Source: Mermis nigrescens (Eukaryota > Nematoda > Enoplea > Mermithida > Mermithidae). From it: a stretch of 64,000 nt of DNA. The stretch is from assembly GCA_036768485.1 (NCBI GenBank), contig JAVLUZ010000596.1, positions 186,001 to 250,000 of the forward strand, in the 5' to 3' direction. The notes below the pieces were generated by a model. That model ran no database searches, was not told where the DNA came from, and saw nothing but the letters and a program-made list of their open reading frames with translations. Of the stretch, positions 33,255 to 44,434 are shown one piece after another (position 1 is the stretch's first letter; every line of letters starts with the position of its first letter). The position numbers were made by a program, and so were the translations under genes.

Positions 33255-33522
33255 CACACTTGGGCATGGGGGGGGGTTCGATGGGGTATGCACCCCCCAC
33301 CCAGAAACCAAAATACCCTCCCAGAAATCAAAATACCCCCCCCAGAATTCAATTTTTGAAAATTCTTTTCACTTTTTTCGCAATTTTTTGATGCCAATGG
33401 ATAGTGCTTGATGATAAACGTCAAAAAATGGTGTTTTTATCACCATACCACCATTTTTAGGGCATTTTTTGACCTTCAAAAAAATCTTGCCCCCCCCAGA
33501 AATTTCTTTCTGCCTATGTATG
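33255..33522 (-). mobile_element. A-family element (A7), TSD CTCCCAAC
   Basis: It runs from CACACTTGGGCATGG to GCCTATGTATG with a perfect CTCCCAAC on both sides. It is full length with all family landmarks, in inverted orientation. Confidence 0.9.
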
Positions 33523-33859
33523 CTCCCAACCCCACAAGTTCATGAATGCGTACCAATTTAAAAACATCTCAGACCCAATTTTAGTGCTTTCAATAAAATA
33601 CTATCTACCTGTGAATTTCTGCCACAAAATTTTCGAGATTTTTCAAATTTTTTGTAGCTCTTTATGATCAGGAATGAAATTGCTGTACTGAAATCAGTGA
33701 GAAGACACTAACATCTGCCTTAATGAAAAAACTCCCTGTACTATTTTTTGACAATTCCGGAAAAATTGAGATACCATCCCATTTGTAAATCCTGAATCTG
33801 CCAGTGTACATGAGAATTATTTCAAACATACTGACCTGTTGTCAAATTATGACCACTGT
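33523..33859. other. Possible right end of an F-like element
   Basis: AAATCCTGAATCTGCCAGTG near 33788-33807 resembles an F/F4-type right terminus, but no left partner or duplication was found. The remainder is unassigned. Confidence 0.3.
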
Positions 33860-34480
33860 TGGCGATCCCATCTGAACTGGCAAAATTAAGGACAACATTG
33901 CTAGATTTATTAGCTTCTTTAACTTTTTAAGCTTCTTCGACGTCATCTGGAACTGAGCAATTTGTAAGCCCAGATAAGGCGTAACAATTTACAGCATCAC
34001 ATAGCCATCCAACCAGCAGTCTATACCATCCAGGTATACAGTTATTGTAAATTCTAAAACGGCACCTGCCATGAAACAATGCTAGCTGCTCGTCAATAGT
34101 AAGGTTGACGCTTGGAATAAAATGCTTTCATAAAGAAGCATTGAATATATCCCATAAGTCTCAAATGGTAGCATGATTATCAAGAATTTTACAAGGTGGC
34201 CTTGTTTGTGGATCATCAAAGCAAAGACCTCTCAATATATCCTGAAATGCTGATCAACTCATGGCCCTACCGAAAATGGGGCGCTGCATACAATCCTTCT
34301 TGAACTAATCAGACAATTGCTCGTTTTGGCCTTTTTGTGGGCATTTTATATAAAGCAATTCTTAAAATGCCTTCAATTTGTATAACATGATTGGCTGATA
34401 CTTGAGCTGCCTCTTAGTGGTAGGCGCACTTGCACTTTGCCAGATTATAATAGGGAAGTCCATTTTTTGGTGCTTCATCA
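33860..34480 (-). pseudogene. piggyBac-type transposase remnant
   Basis: Read leftwards with a few stops: a RPIFGRAM block, SAFQDILRGLCFDDPQTRPP, then a DLWDIFNASL block, SVNLTIDEQLALFHGRCRF, WLCDAVNCYALSG and SSDGIANSGHNLTTGQY. This order matches the core of piggyBac transposases (DDE_Tnp_1_7): the first catalytic Asp in T-I/V-DEQL, the second in the LxxDAxxxY block, and the GHNVTxDNFFTS-like block. The Asp of the last block appears lost (TTGQ). The element ends and TTAA duplications were not found. Confidence 0.65.
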
Positions 34481-36216
34481 ATGCAGAATCAATTGTGATT
34501 TTCAGAGCCTCTATGCATGCAAACTGATGTGAATTTGTTGTTCCAGAACAAATTTTGTAGGGATGTCATCTGGAAAGAATAAAGATCAGGCAGGCTTCAA
34601 GAATCATTTGGCATTGTGATGCAGGAGGCACCTGACTTAATGGATTTGTTCATAGTATATTGACTGCACAAGTCTTGTGAGTAATACTTGGTGGAGCACT
34701 CGACCAAGTTCTTCCGCACTTTGCTTTGGAGGTTGATGCCTGAAATAGAAAAGGGAATTATAGTTATCATTCCTATGCACATAAATATACCAATATATGT
34801 ATCTAATATCACTGAAGTACACATTCCTGAAGGGGTCGACACAGGATGATAAAATTTTTGAAGCAAATAATCATGTAAAGCTTATAATTGGCAAGGTGCT
34901 CAAAAAATTCAAAGTTTTCCAATACAAAAATAGTCATTAAATTTTTCAAAAAATTATGAAGTCCAGTCAGCAAGATCAAAACATGAAGAATGCCACTTAC
35001 ATCAATTTTATTCAATTTTAATGGGGCAAAATTATTGATTTTCTGATACTACATGCAGAATTAATATTTTTTCTCCTACAAATTTGAATTTTTCATGAGT
35101 TTCATAACCATTAGTCCATTGTCCTTAACCATAGTTAACAAAAATGTGAACACTTTATTGATCAGTCTGCCTTAGGTGCTTTGAGCACTTTTAGTCATTT
35201 ACGCAGTGGTATATACTAGGCACTAATAAACCAGTGCATAAAAAATAAAGCTAAGGTGTAACTTTTAAGCCTAAACTTATGTAGATCAACTAGTGTGCCA
35301 AAGGAAGGGAAGGGATTTTCTCAGAAAAAAGTTGTGAAAAAACAGTAACACAAATCAGTTACTTGTGAGCACTTTATGCATAAACAGTAGGTACAGTAGA
35401 TGTCAAAACACTGAGTCAATCTCTTACATCCCAAGAACACTTATTTAAAGTTCTAGTGATAAGTAGATGTTTATTTTAAAATTTTTTAGGAATGCCCCTT
35501 ATGTTAATCACATCTCTGAAGACACACAAACTCTAATCACTCCAACCGGGTATGAGATAGAGGCTACAAATTGCACTAAATGAATGGTAACCATAAGTGC
35601 ACAGTGCATAATTGTCAATTTTATAATTTGCGATTTACCTATGTCTTAAAATAATTTAGACTGCATCTTAGATTGTGATGCACTGTTTACTTCATGATGT
35701 GATTATTTATATGAGCAATCACAGGGTAACGATAAGTAGGCACAATATCCATTTTTTTACCAAGGTGGTGCGCACCCTAGTCTTACCAAGGTCTAGATTG
35801 ATATTGATAATCTAGTCATTGGGAAGATAACAAAAATGAATAAAAATACACATTTCTGGTAGCCAAGAGCATGAGGAATTCAAAAATGTCAATAAGTTTG
35901 CACAAAACTGAAAATCAATTGAAAAAAACGTATTTGACCATTCAAAAATGTGTGACAAATATGATCTGTGACACATGTAACACATGTTATAAAATCATAA
36001 AATCAATCCTTTCTAATAAAATATAGGTCAATACCTTTTCTTTTGCTCAATAAAACATGTGTTGCAGTAAAAAAAGAGGGTACTGAGAGGCTTGCCACAT
36101 AAGAATTTATGGCCTCACAGTAAACTGCAAAAAACAGGCAACTAGATCATGGATCTAGAGCTCCATATAAGTAGGGTTAATAATAGCAATGATAAGTGTG
36201 ATCAAGCAGTCTTAAG
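34481..36216. other. AT-rich stretch, nothing firm
   Basis: A minus-strand 89-codon frame (34597-34866) could be a decayed N-terminal part of the piggyBac relic, but no motif supports this. Nothing else was recognised. Confidence 0.35.
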
Positions 36217-36480
36217 CACACCTAATAGGTGTGGGGTGAGGTAAACACACCCTCAAAAGGTGAAATATCCTTTACCCCACTAGAAAGCAAAATGTCTTCC
36301 CAGAATTCAATTTATAAAATTTTATCATTTTTTGAACGACTTTTTGTTGCTAATGGTTAGTGCTTGATAAAAACATTAGAAAATGATGTTTTTTGCTATA
36401 CCGCCAACATTTTTGGGTCCCTTTTTTGATTTTTTAAAAATCATGCACCTCCGCCAAGATTTTGGTGCTGCCAACCTATG
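36217..36480 (-). mobile_element. A-family element, diverged (A8)
   Basis: It starts CACACCTAATAGGTGTGG and ends GCCAACCTATG. The flanking 8-mers (GTCTTAAG and ATAGTAAG) match at five positions, so the copy is old. The internal landmarks are recognisable. Confidence 0.6.
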
Positions 36481-36945
36481 ATAGTAAGTGACCACTGAGA
36501 CCTTTATTACATATCTTAAAATATACAGCATGTCATTTAATTTTTACACTATTTTAAAGTGTTTTTGTGGGAATACAGTGGTTTAAAAATTAAGGGCACA
36601 AAAGTTTGGGGAAAATATTAATGACTCTATTGGCTGTTTTTCTAGAGAGGCTTTTTCTCGTTTAAGTGGTGTTTACTTAAAAAGGCAAGTTATGTTTGCA
36701 GACATTAAAGCAAACATGAAATTGTTTGAAGCGGCATATATCAAATATAAAGCTTATAAAATGTTTGGCCATCTAAACCTAAAATAGTTTTTTGAGAATC
36801 CTGTGATCCATTCTGACAGTGAATTAATTCCTTGATAAGAAGCTGCTATAAAATTTGGCTACTTTGCTAGCCTTTTTCATTACCAACTTATTTGAAGTAT
36901 TTTACCGCTTATCACACTATTTCAGGTCATCCACCTGCCTCAGCA
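36481..36945. other. Nothing recognised
   Basis: AT-rich DNA between an A copy and the H element; no gene or repeat seen. Confidence 0.35.
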
Positions 36946-37170
36946 CAGAGCCCTGCGCAGGGCGGGTTGGCCCACCCCATCCTGCTGGCCTGCACGGGCT
37001 TTTTGCAGGGCGGGTCAACGGCTAGCAAGGCAGGGCAGGCTTTATTTTCTAAAAATTTTGGTGAGGCAGGGCAGGTCTTTCTTTTTTTTTAAATTTTTGT
37101 TGTGCAAAAGGATACCTGTGTGAAATTGATTTCATGCACAAAGTTTTGCAAAATAGACTATAGTTCTAAG

Positions 37171-38340
37171 CAGGCCCGTATCCAGGGGGCAGGGGGGGCC
37201 TGCCCCCACCCCCAAAATGGGAAAAAATTTTTGTTTTTCCCAAGGGTCCCCCAAGGGTAAAAATGAAAAATTGGCGAAGTTGTTCTGAAACACTGCCAAA
37301 ACAGGTTTTTAGCGTACTTTTGAGCTAGAAAACACAGAATTTTCCGGCGCTTTGCACCAGATTTGGCGTTCATGTAAGGTTTTATCTTCTAAACCACTGA
37401 AAATCGCTCAAATTTGAGTTAGACATAGAAAGTATGTCAATTTTTTTCTAACGCTTTGCGCCGGATTCATTGTTTAGCTATAGTTTTTGCCTTCTAGCTC
37501 ACTCAAAACAGCTCAAATTTGAGTTATGACATGGGAACAGGCCTGTATCCAAAGGGCGGGGGGGGGCCTGCCCCCTCCAAAATGGAGAAAAAATTTTTGT
37601 TTCTCTCAAGGGTCCCCCAAAGGGAAAAATTAAAAATTGGCAAAGTGCGTCTGAAACAGTGCCTAAACAGGTTTTTAGTGTACTTTTGAGCTAGTAAACT
37701 CAAAATTTTCCAGCAACTTGCGCCAGATTTATTGTTTACATATAGTTTTGTCTTCTGAACCACTAAAAGTTGCTCAAATTAGAGTTAGATATAGAGAGCA
37801 TGTCAATTTTTTTCTAGCACTGTGCGCCGGATTCATTGTTTAGTTATAGTTTTTGCCCCCTAGCTCACTCAAAACAGCTCAAATTTGAGTTATAACATGG
37901 GAAACATGAAATTTTTCCGGCGCTTCGCCCCATATCTATTGTTTATATGTTTTTTTGTCTTCTAGTCCGCTCAAAACCACACAAATTTGAGGTTGATATG
38001 CAGAGCATGTCAATTTTTTTGGCACTTTGCGCCCAATTATTAATTATCCGTATTGTTTTTCTCTGTTAAGCACAATGATTAAGTACATAGGCAAGAGATA
38101 AGCAATAATTCACCAATTAGGTGATGAGAAATCAGCTTAAATGACAAACTTGCTGTATATTAAAATGAAATGAAGTGAAAATTTTTTAATTTTTTTGCTG
38201 AAATTTTTCTTCACCGTTGTATAGAGCTCGCCGAGATACGCTCAAAACTGTCTTTATTTTTGCCTATCTCCTAATGGTTCTTGAGATATCTGGTCTCAAA
38301 AATTTTGCCCCCCCCAAATAAAATCCTGGATACAAGCCTG
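37171..38340. mobile_element. F-family element with internal duplication (F2), TSD GTTCTAAR
   Basis: It begins CAGGCCCGTATCCAGG and ends TCCTGGATACAAGCCTG, with GTTCTAAG on the left and GTTCTAAA on the right. A second start-like CAGGCCTGTATCC occurs at about 37540, so roughly the first 370 bp are present twice. Modules of about 103 bp with GGCGCTTTGCGCC-type palindromes repeat inside. Confidence 0.85.
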
Positions 38341-38464
38341 GTTCTAAATAATGCTCTGCTGCTCATCCTTCAATTAAATACTTTATGAAATAGAACACAT
38401 GGGGCTGTTAAAATAATACAAATTGAAATAATCCAGCTTTACCATGCATAAGCTTACATATATA

Positions 38465-39267
38465 CAGTGTTTAAAAAAAACAAAAGCCATATTTGACCTT
38501 GTAACTTCCCTAAGACTTGCTCAATTTCAATGCAAATTGTTTTAAACAATATACAAAAACCTTTGTAAGAAACTTGCCAAGTTTTGTATCCATAGCTTGC
38601 TCTGTTCTTGTACAACGCACAATTGTGTAAAAGTCGTTTTTTCATTAAATACAATGTGTGTTTAGAAATAAATCACGTGTTTGCAACATTGTTGCTTTTA
38701 ATCGAGTAAACATTTTAGAATACAGTCTGCTCTATTCAAAAGCCTGTTTGTCTAGCTGTTAGCCTGTAAATTTTTGTTTTATTTCGCTACTTGGTTCAAG
38801 AGTTATTGAGCTTTTGCCAAATGTCATTCCTTAGGTCATTCACGAGCGCAAGCAACTCGCTGCTTATTTTGTCATTGCTGGCTCAATTGCCGAAGGAGTG
38901 ACCTTAGGCAAAACCTCAATAGCTCTTGAACCAACAAACAAAATAAAACTAAAATTCAGAAGCAACTAGCTAGATAAATGAGCTTTTGATTAAAGCAAAT
39001 CGTTTACTAAAATGTTCACTCAATCTAAAGCTACAATGTCACAAACACATATTCATTTCTTATGACACATTGTATTTAATAAAAGAAACGACTTTAGTCC
39101 AAATGCGCATTGTACAAGAACAAATAAAGCTGCAAAAATGAAACTTTGCAAGATCATTATGAAGGTTTTATATATTGATTAAAGAAAGTTGCATTTGAAT
39201 TGAGCAATTTGTTCCGAATTTCGAAGTTACAAGGTCTGATATGGTTTCATTTTTTAGATACACCCTG
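38465..39267. mobile_element. Palindromic fold-back element, TSD TA
   Basis: Two arms of about 400 bp are inverted copies of each other along their whole length around a centre near 38866. Examples are GACCTTGTAACTTC with GAAGTTACAAGGTC and TTGGTTCAAGAG with CTCTTGAACCAA. The termini CAGTGTTTAAAA and (reverse complement) CAGGGTGTATCTAAAAAATG are flanked by TA, as in Tc1/mariner-type elements. Transcription would give a long hairpin RNA. Confidence 0.8.
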
Positions 39268-39295
39268 TATATATAGGTAGGCAGGTACCTACAAA

Positions 39296-39534
39296 CACAC
39301 GTGGGTGTGGGGTTGGGGTTGGGGGGTTTGGAGGCATGCTACCCCCTAGAAGTTGAAATACCCTCCCACCCCCAGAAATCAAAATACCTCCCTCCAGAAA
39401 TTTTTTTTTGCTTTTTCAGCAATTTTTTGATGCCATTGGATAGTGCTTGATGAGAAACGTCAAAAAATTGTGTTTTTTGCCATACGACCACTTTTAAGAC
39501 CATCCCCCCAGAATTTTGGTGGTGCCCACCTATG
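39296..39534 (-). mobile_element. A-family element (A9), TSD CCTACAWA
   Basis: It runs from CACACGTGGGTGTGG to GCCCACCTATG, flanked by CCTACAAA and CCTACATA. It sits inside element H, just right of the palindromic element. Confidence 0.8.
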
Positions 39535-40097
39535 CCTACATATATGTAGGTACACACTACGTCCTTACATAAGGTAGACTATCACCTATAGGATTTTAGT
39601 AATGGCGAGCATTGGGATCTGGGTTGTCCACTGGGATCCAGCAGACCCCCAAAATTGAATTTGTTGTGCTAGCTTTGGCGATTCCCGCATCAGACCCCCT
39701 CAGAATTTGAGCAATCAGCAGTGCAAGATTATGCCTTTTGCAGCTTACCTACTTACCTACATACCTAAGTACACCTATCACAGTAACATCATTGTTGTTC
39801 CAATAAAGTTTATTGCTGTAAGACATTAGCTCTTATTCAATTTACAAAATTGCATTGCACTCATTTACATTGAAGATTTTGTATCACTCATTGTCCGGTT
39901 CTTTATCTTCTTGCATTCAGGCTCCTTTTCAACCAGAAATGGATACATAGAGTACACGAAAAAATTTTGCGGGGCGGGGCAGGCCTAATTTTTGTAACAT
40001 TACTGGTGGGGCGGGTCTAAGGAGCTGTGGGGCAGGGCGGGCTCTATTTCTTTCTTGGCGGGGCGGGTCAAAAAATTTCAGCCCACACAGAGCTCTG

Positions 40098-41584
40098 CCT
40101 CAGCATGTCAATTTATCATTATTCTTCATTTATTCTGTGTGAGAAATTCTAATTTTCTACAAGCATTAAAATTTGTCATAAGAGTAACAGCCAATTTACG
40201 TGCCATTCAAATCATGAGATGTGATTCTATTTTGAAAAAGACAATTAAAATCACTCAGAAGCACAGCTTTTAGCAGGTGAAATGATACACCTAATGTAAA
40301 GGAGATAGATGATTGAAGGATTATATGAAGATATACATTGAAAGAGATATACATGATTTAGCATTGAAATGAAGGCAAAATATTTATAGAATGAGTATTT
40401 GATAGTGCAATATATTTGATTTGTAAATGACAAACTACCACCTGTATCTAGAAAATATTGGTTGCCCAATAAAAATAGAAGCCAACAAGTTAGAGATCAA
40501 AATAGCAAATAAAGTCCTGTGATCAGTATTGTCAATTGCTTGAAGGCCATACAGGGTTAATATAAAATTTGCATTCATAATATTTTTGAATGTACTGCTT
40601 GTTGCTACTTACAGTAAAAGTGTCACTTGAGTATCAATCAAAAAGGATATAGAAATTTGTGACAAATACACAAAGAATAATAGATAGTGTTAGTTGTTGA
40701 ACTATAGGTTGGCTGTACAAAGTTGGGTCTATTTTCTAATAGCCCACCCAAATATCGGCCATTCATTGAAATATCAGCTGCCCATTAAGAATGGAGCCTG
40801 CCAAGTTAGATATCAAATTAGCAAATAAATCTGTGAAATAAGTAGAGCCAAATGGTTGAACGCCATACAGTGTTAAAATTAAAATTGCATTCATAATATT
40901 TCATGTTTGCATTGTTTGTTGTTATTTACAGTGAAAGAGTCATTAAAGTTTCAATTAAAAAGGGTATAGAAAATTGTGACTAATACAATGTACTATCCTG
41001 ACCACTACCATCAACTGCTAATTCTTAGAGCCTTTAGGTTATTGTGACCTGAGCTTGTTCAATGTTTGCTCTACTGTTGAAAAACTTCTCAAGCTTGTTA
41101 CAAGAAAAAGTTGATGGTTGTTGTTGGGATGGTACATTTTGAGATAGTTGGGGATGGTGTGAAAGGACCATAAACACATATAAATTTATGAATGCATTAC
41201 TTGCTGCCAGTGCCAAGGACCATAAATAAGACAGTTTCTGCAATTTACTGTCCAAGACTATTGAGATGTTAAGTTATCATAGTAAAATAGTCTTGCTAAA
41301 TCAGGTTCAGTTCGCCAGATCAAGGTTGAGAGTAATTTTTATAATATAAACGCCATACTGATATTTTATAAGGAAAGCTTTTAGCACATTGTTTGTTCTC
41401 CTTCTTGAAATGATTTTGTCTTGACTTAATGAAACTATGTGTATAATTTATTTATACAATCAGATATTTTGAATTTCTGAATATTCTAAAGTCAAATTTT
41501 TGTATGATTTATATTCAATCATACGAAACAAAAAAGTGCATTGTTCTGTTAAACAATCAATCAAGGTGATTAAGGCATGAAAAG
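40098..41584. repeat. Intergenic DNA with a diverged about 205-bp direct duplication
   Basis: The segments 40466-40672 and 40778-40988 align in order through CCAAGTTAGA/ACAAGTTAGA, AGCAAATAAA, GGCCATACAG/CGCCATACAG, GCATTCATAATATTT, TTACAGTRAAAG and ATAGAAA. The repeat spacing is about 312 bases. No coding domain is seen. Confidence 0.6.
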
Positions 41585-41817
41585 CATACATGGGCAGCAA
41601 GAAAATTCTGGGTGGGGGGCTGAAAGATTTTTTTGAAGGTAAAAAATGGTCTTAAAAATTTTTCGACATTTCTCATCAAGCACAATCCATTGGCATCAAA
41701 AAATTGCAAAAAAACGAAAAAAATTCTATAAATTGAATTTTGAGGGTGGGGGATTTTGATTTCAGTGGGGAGGTATTTTGGTTTCTGGGGGGTGCATACC
41801 CCAAACACCCAGATGTG
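41585..41817 (+). mobile_element. A-family element (A10), TSD ATGAAAAS
   Basis: It begins CATACATGGGCAGC and ends CACCCAGATGTG. The flanks are ATGAAAAG and ATGAAAAC. Confidence 0.8.
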
Positions 41818-42035
41818 ATGAAAACAATTGAAGACTTCCCTAAGCAAAGCCTCATTATTCTTCCAAATTATTAACTTGCAATTTTTCCTTTTGATTTTCA
41901 GGTGTCAGGACTTTATTTATGATTTTGATAAAATATGTTCAGAAATCATCAAGAAGTTTAGCTTAAATATAGCAGACTTTATTTGAAGTTTTAAAAAATT
42001 ATGAATGAACTAAATTCATCACAACAAGTGGGCAC
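41818..42035. other. Nothing recognised
   Basis: Short AT-rich spacer between A copies. Confidence 0.35.
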
Positions 42036-42249
42036 CACACCTGGGCGTGGGGGGTATGCACCCCCCAGAATTCAATTTTTGAAAATTTTTTTCGCTTTTT
42101 CGCAATTTTTTGATGCCAATGGATAGTGCTTGATGAGAAACGTCAAAAAATAGTGTTTTTATCACCATACCACCATTTTTAATGCCATTTTTTGACCTTC
42201 AAAAAAATCTTGCACCCCCCCTTCAGAAATTTCTTGCTGCCCACGTATG
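42036..42249 (-). mobile_element. A-family element, shortened (A11), TSD GTGGGCAC
   Basis: It runs from CACACCTGGGCG to GCCCACGTATG with perfect GTGGGCAC on both sides. The two G-run blocks are missing on one side, giving a shorter copy. Confidence 0.9.
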
Positions 42250-42257
42250 GTGGGCAC

Positions 42258-42521
42258 CACACCTGGGCGTGGAGGGGGGTTTGGGGGGTATGCACTCCCC
42301 CAGAAACCAAAATACCCCCCAGAAATCAAAATACCCCCCCCAGAATTCAATTTTTGAAATTTTTTTCGTTTTTTTGGCAATTTTTTGATGTCAATGGATA
42401 GTGCTTGATGAGAAACGTCGAAAAATGGTGTTTTTATCGCCATACCACCATTTCTAAGGCCATTTTCCGACCTTCAAAAAAATCTTGCACCCCCCCAGAA
42501 TTTTCTTGCTGCCCACGTATG
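42258..42521 (-). mobile_element. A-family element (A12) sharing TSD with A11
   Basis: It starts CACACCTGGGCG exactly 8 bases after A11 and ends GCCCACGTATG, followed by GTGGGCAC. The GTGGGCAC 8-mer therefore occurs three times around two copies in the same orientation. This is a full-length, well-preserved copy. Confidence 0.95.
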
Positions 42522-42529
42522 GTGGGCAC

Positions 42530-42775
42530 CAACTAAATTATAGGGAATGCTTAATTTTTTATAGGCTAAATATAGTCTTGAAAATAGCAATATGGCAAAA
42601 AACACGGTTTTCTAATGTTTCTTATCAAGCATTATCCATTGGCATAAACAAATTGTAAAAAAAACAGAAAAATTTCAGAAATTCATTTCTGGGGATAAGT
42701 TTTTTGAGGGAGAAAGATAGGCGTTCTAAGAGAATGTGTACCCCTAAGTTCTCCCCCAATTGCACACATGCTTTC
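42530..42775 (+). mobile_element. A-family element, old and truncated (A13)
   Basis: It begins right after the third GTGGGCAC and keeps diverged versions of GCAATATGGC, TTCTTATCAAGCATTATCCA and a weak G-run. It lies in the opposite orientation to A11 and A12. Confidence 0.45.
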
Positions 42776-43286
42776 ACCACCCTCAAGTGATGGAACATAA
42801 ACTTTCTTAATTTTAAACTGATAAAATCTTTATCTTTTTTTCATACTGTAGCAACATTTCATGTTCTATAACAAAAAGTTAGATCAACTATAGCAAAAGC
42901 AAATGTGTCATAGATAATTACAAGGCCAACCCTGTATTTTGCCAAAAAATAACTGTGGCTGCTTTGTGTATGTTGTGCTGTAATAAATGTTGCAGGATAG
43001 CTACAGGTTGCAGATTTTGTTTCAAAGGTGAACAAAGTACCAGAGTAATTGGATATCTTTGCGCCATTAATTTCTTTTAAATTTGTTTTTGTTTTGTTGC
43101 ACTTTGTCCTATGCTTCAAATATTATGCTCAGAACTCATTCATTTTTAAAATTTTTCTGTACACTGAAGCTTATATGAAAACGGATTCTATTTTGAAATA
43201 AACCATAATTTTGTTACAAAAATAATTTATGTGCATACATATAGTGTGAATGTAAAAACGTTGCAGTTTCTTTTAATAATAGATAC
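42776..43286. other. Nothing recognised
   Basis: AT-rich DNA; no domain or clear element. Confidence 0.35.
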
Positions 43287-43685
43287 CAAACATGCACAGT
43301 ATGGGAATTCTGGGGGGTGAATACCTGAAGTGCCTCTTTTGGGCCCAAAAATGGCCAGTACGTGTTAAAAAAACATCGTTTTTGGCGTTTCTGACAATAC
43401 TCTATCTTTCTAGAGCATAAAATCATGAAAAAAATAAAAAGTCAAATAAATTGACCAATATATAGCTTAAAACATGAACATATGGCGCAAAGCGCCAAAA
43501 CTTTGGCGATTTTGAGCAAATAGATAGCCAAAAACCCTTAAAAAGACTTTTGTTTTCTACCAATTTACAGGTAAGTTTAGGAAACTTTTAAAAAATCGCC
43601 AATTCTGGGGGGGGTGAAAAATTTTTTGCGGGGGAGGGGTGAAAAATGTTCTGTGGGGGGGGTGAAACCCCCATGATCATGTATG
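43287..43685 (+). mobile_element. E-family element (reference copy), TSD ATAGAYAC
   Basis: It begins CAAACATGCACAGTATGG and ends CCCATGATCATGTATG. The flanks are ATAGATAC and ATAGACAC. It contains a GGCGCAAAGCGCC palindrome, TTGAGCAAATAGATAG and three G-runs. It shares G-run style and end words with family A, so the two families may be related. Confidence 0.75.
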
Positions 43686-43738
43686 ATAGACACTCCATGT
43701 GGGTGTGTGGGATCCGCCCCCTGCCAGCCAGATTTAAC

Positions 43739-43803
43739 CATCTCTGGGCATAGGGGGGTTGGGGGGTTATGCACCCCCTACTCTGAGTAACCAAAATACC
43801 CCC
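43739..43803 (-). mobile_element. A-family remnant interrupting the Pif1 relic
   Basis: Only the G-rich end remains (CTGGGCATAGGGGGG, TATGCACCCCC and CCAAAATACCCCC). It replaces the sequence right after the GQDIFIP block of the helicase relic. Confidence 0.55.
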
Positions 43804-44370
43804 GGGTATGAAAATGTCTTGCCCTTTTGCACAGCCAGTGAGTATTGTTGCTTCTATAACATAGGGCATTAGAGCTTTCACGCATAGGCGAGTGCCATTG
43901 CAGAGCTTTAGCACATTCAAATTCCTCAGCAATATGATCGGCGATCCAAGTTTGAGGGCCAATTTGTGAGGCAGCATATCTGTAGGATTGTTATAAGTTA
44001 AATAGAGTTAATTTTGTTGAAAATGAGCGTCGAGCCTCCTAATAAATGTAGTATGATTAGTTAAAAGTAGGGAATATTTGACCCTTTTTACAAATTGGAA
44101 AAAGTGAGATATACCTAGCAATTGTGATTTTTGATGTCATTTTTATGGTAAGACATGCATAAAAGTAAATTTTCTATGTTGGATAAATTTGTGAAAATGC
44201 ATTTTAAAAAATAAACTGTATCTTAACTATGTTTAACTTCAGCAACACTACATACCTGGTGGATCCAGTGAGTTGAGGAATTCTGGTGGATTCATTTCTG
44301 CTGCATTTATCCAGACTTTAGAGTAAAATTTGCGAACAGTTTTATAACATCCCCTCCTAATAGGGTGCCA
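43804..44370 (-). pseudogene. Pif1-type helicase C-terminus (Helitron-like) with a putative intron
   Basis: Read leftwards, an NPPEFLNSLDPP block ends at a CCAG/GTATGT donor. After 276 bases (44255-43980) a CCTACAG acceptor is followed by DMLPHKLALKLGSPIILLRN, LCNGTRLCVKAL and an IEATILTGCAKGQDIFIP block. The order FLNSL...LPPHxLxLKxGxPIxLLRNL...LCNGTRL is characteristic of the C-terminal part of Pif1/RecD-like helicases in Helitrons. The inferred splice restores the reading frame exactly (GAT codon across the junction). The walker motifs and Rep domain are not in the window. The end is cut by an A-family remnant. Confidence 0.65.
43980..44255 (-). other. Putative GT-AG intron in the Pif1 relic
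   Basis: The donor is GTATGT and the acceptor ACAG. The exon ends join in frame within the conserved SLDPP/D-MLPHKL block. No target duplication flanks it, which argues against a simple transposon insertion. Confidence 0.5.
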
Positions 44371-44434
44371 TTAGCATTCCCACATATGAATTAAAGATTA
44401 TATGAGCCCAGTGGTTGTATGTAGGCTTCTTTTT

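Larger units (their letters stand above)
36946..40097. mobile_element. hAT-like non-autonomous element H (3.15 kb), TSD CCTCAGCA
   Basis: The ends are CAGAGCCCTGCGC (left) and the reverse complement of CAGAGCTCTGTGTGG (right), with a perfect CCTCAGCA at 36938-36945 and 40098-40105. The subterminal regions are strongly GC-rich with repeated GGGCGGG / GGGCAGGGCGGG words at both ends, unlike the AT-rich surroundings. It contains an F element, an 800-bp palindromic element and an A copy, and no transposase frame. The CARNG-like terminus and 8-bp duplication suggest hAT. Confidence 0.8.

Noticed and set aside
34597..34866. 89-codon frame as N-terminus of the piggyBac relic
   Set aside because: Right strand and position, but no motif match; left unassigned.
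36892..37092. GC-rich 66-codon frame at the left end of element H
   Set aside because: It covers the target duplication and GGGCGGG repeats of H; no domain.
42162..42443. Open frames through G-rich elements, for example PKxxYPPQNSIF-type peptides
   Set aside because: The same peptide recurs in every A-family copy in either orientation, so it is repeat-derived and non-coding.
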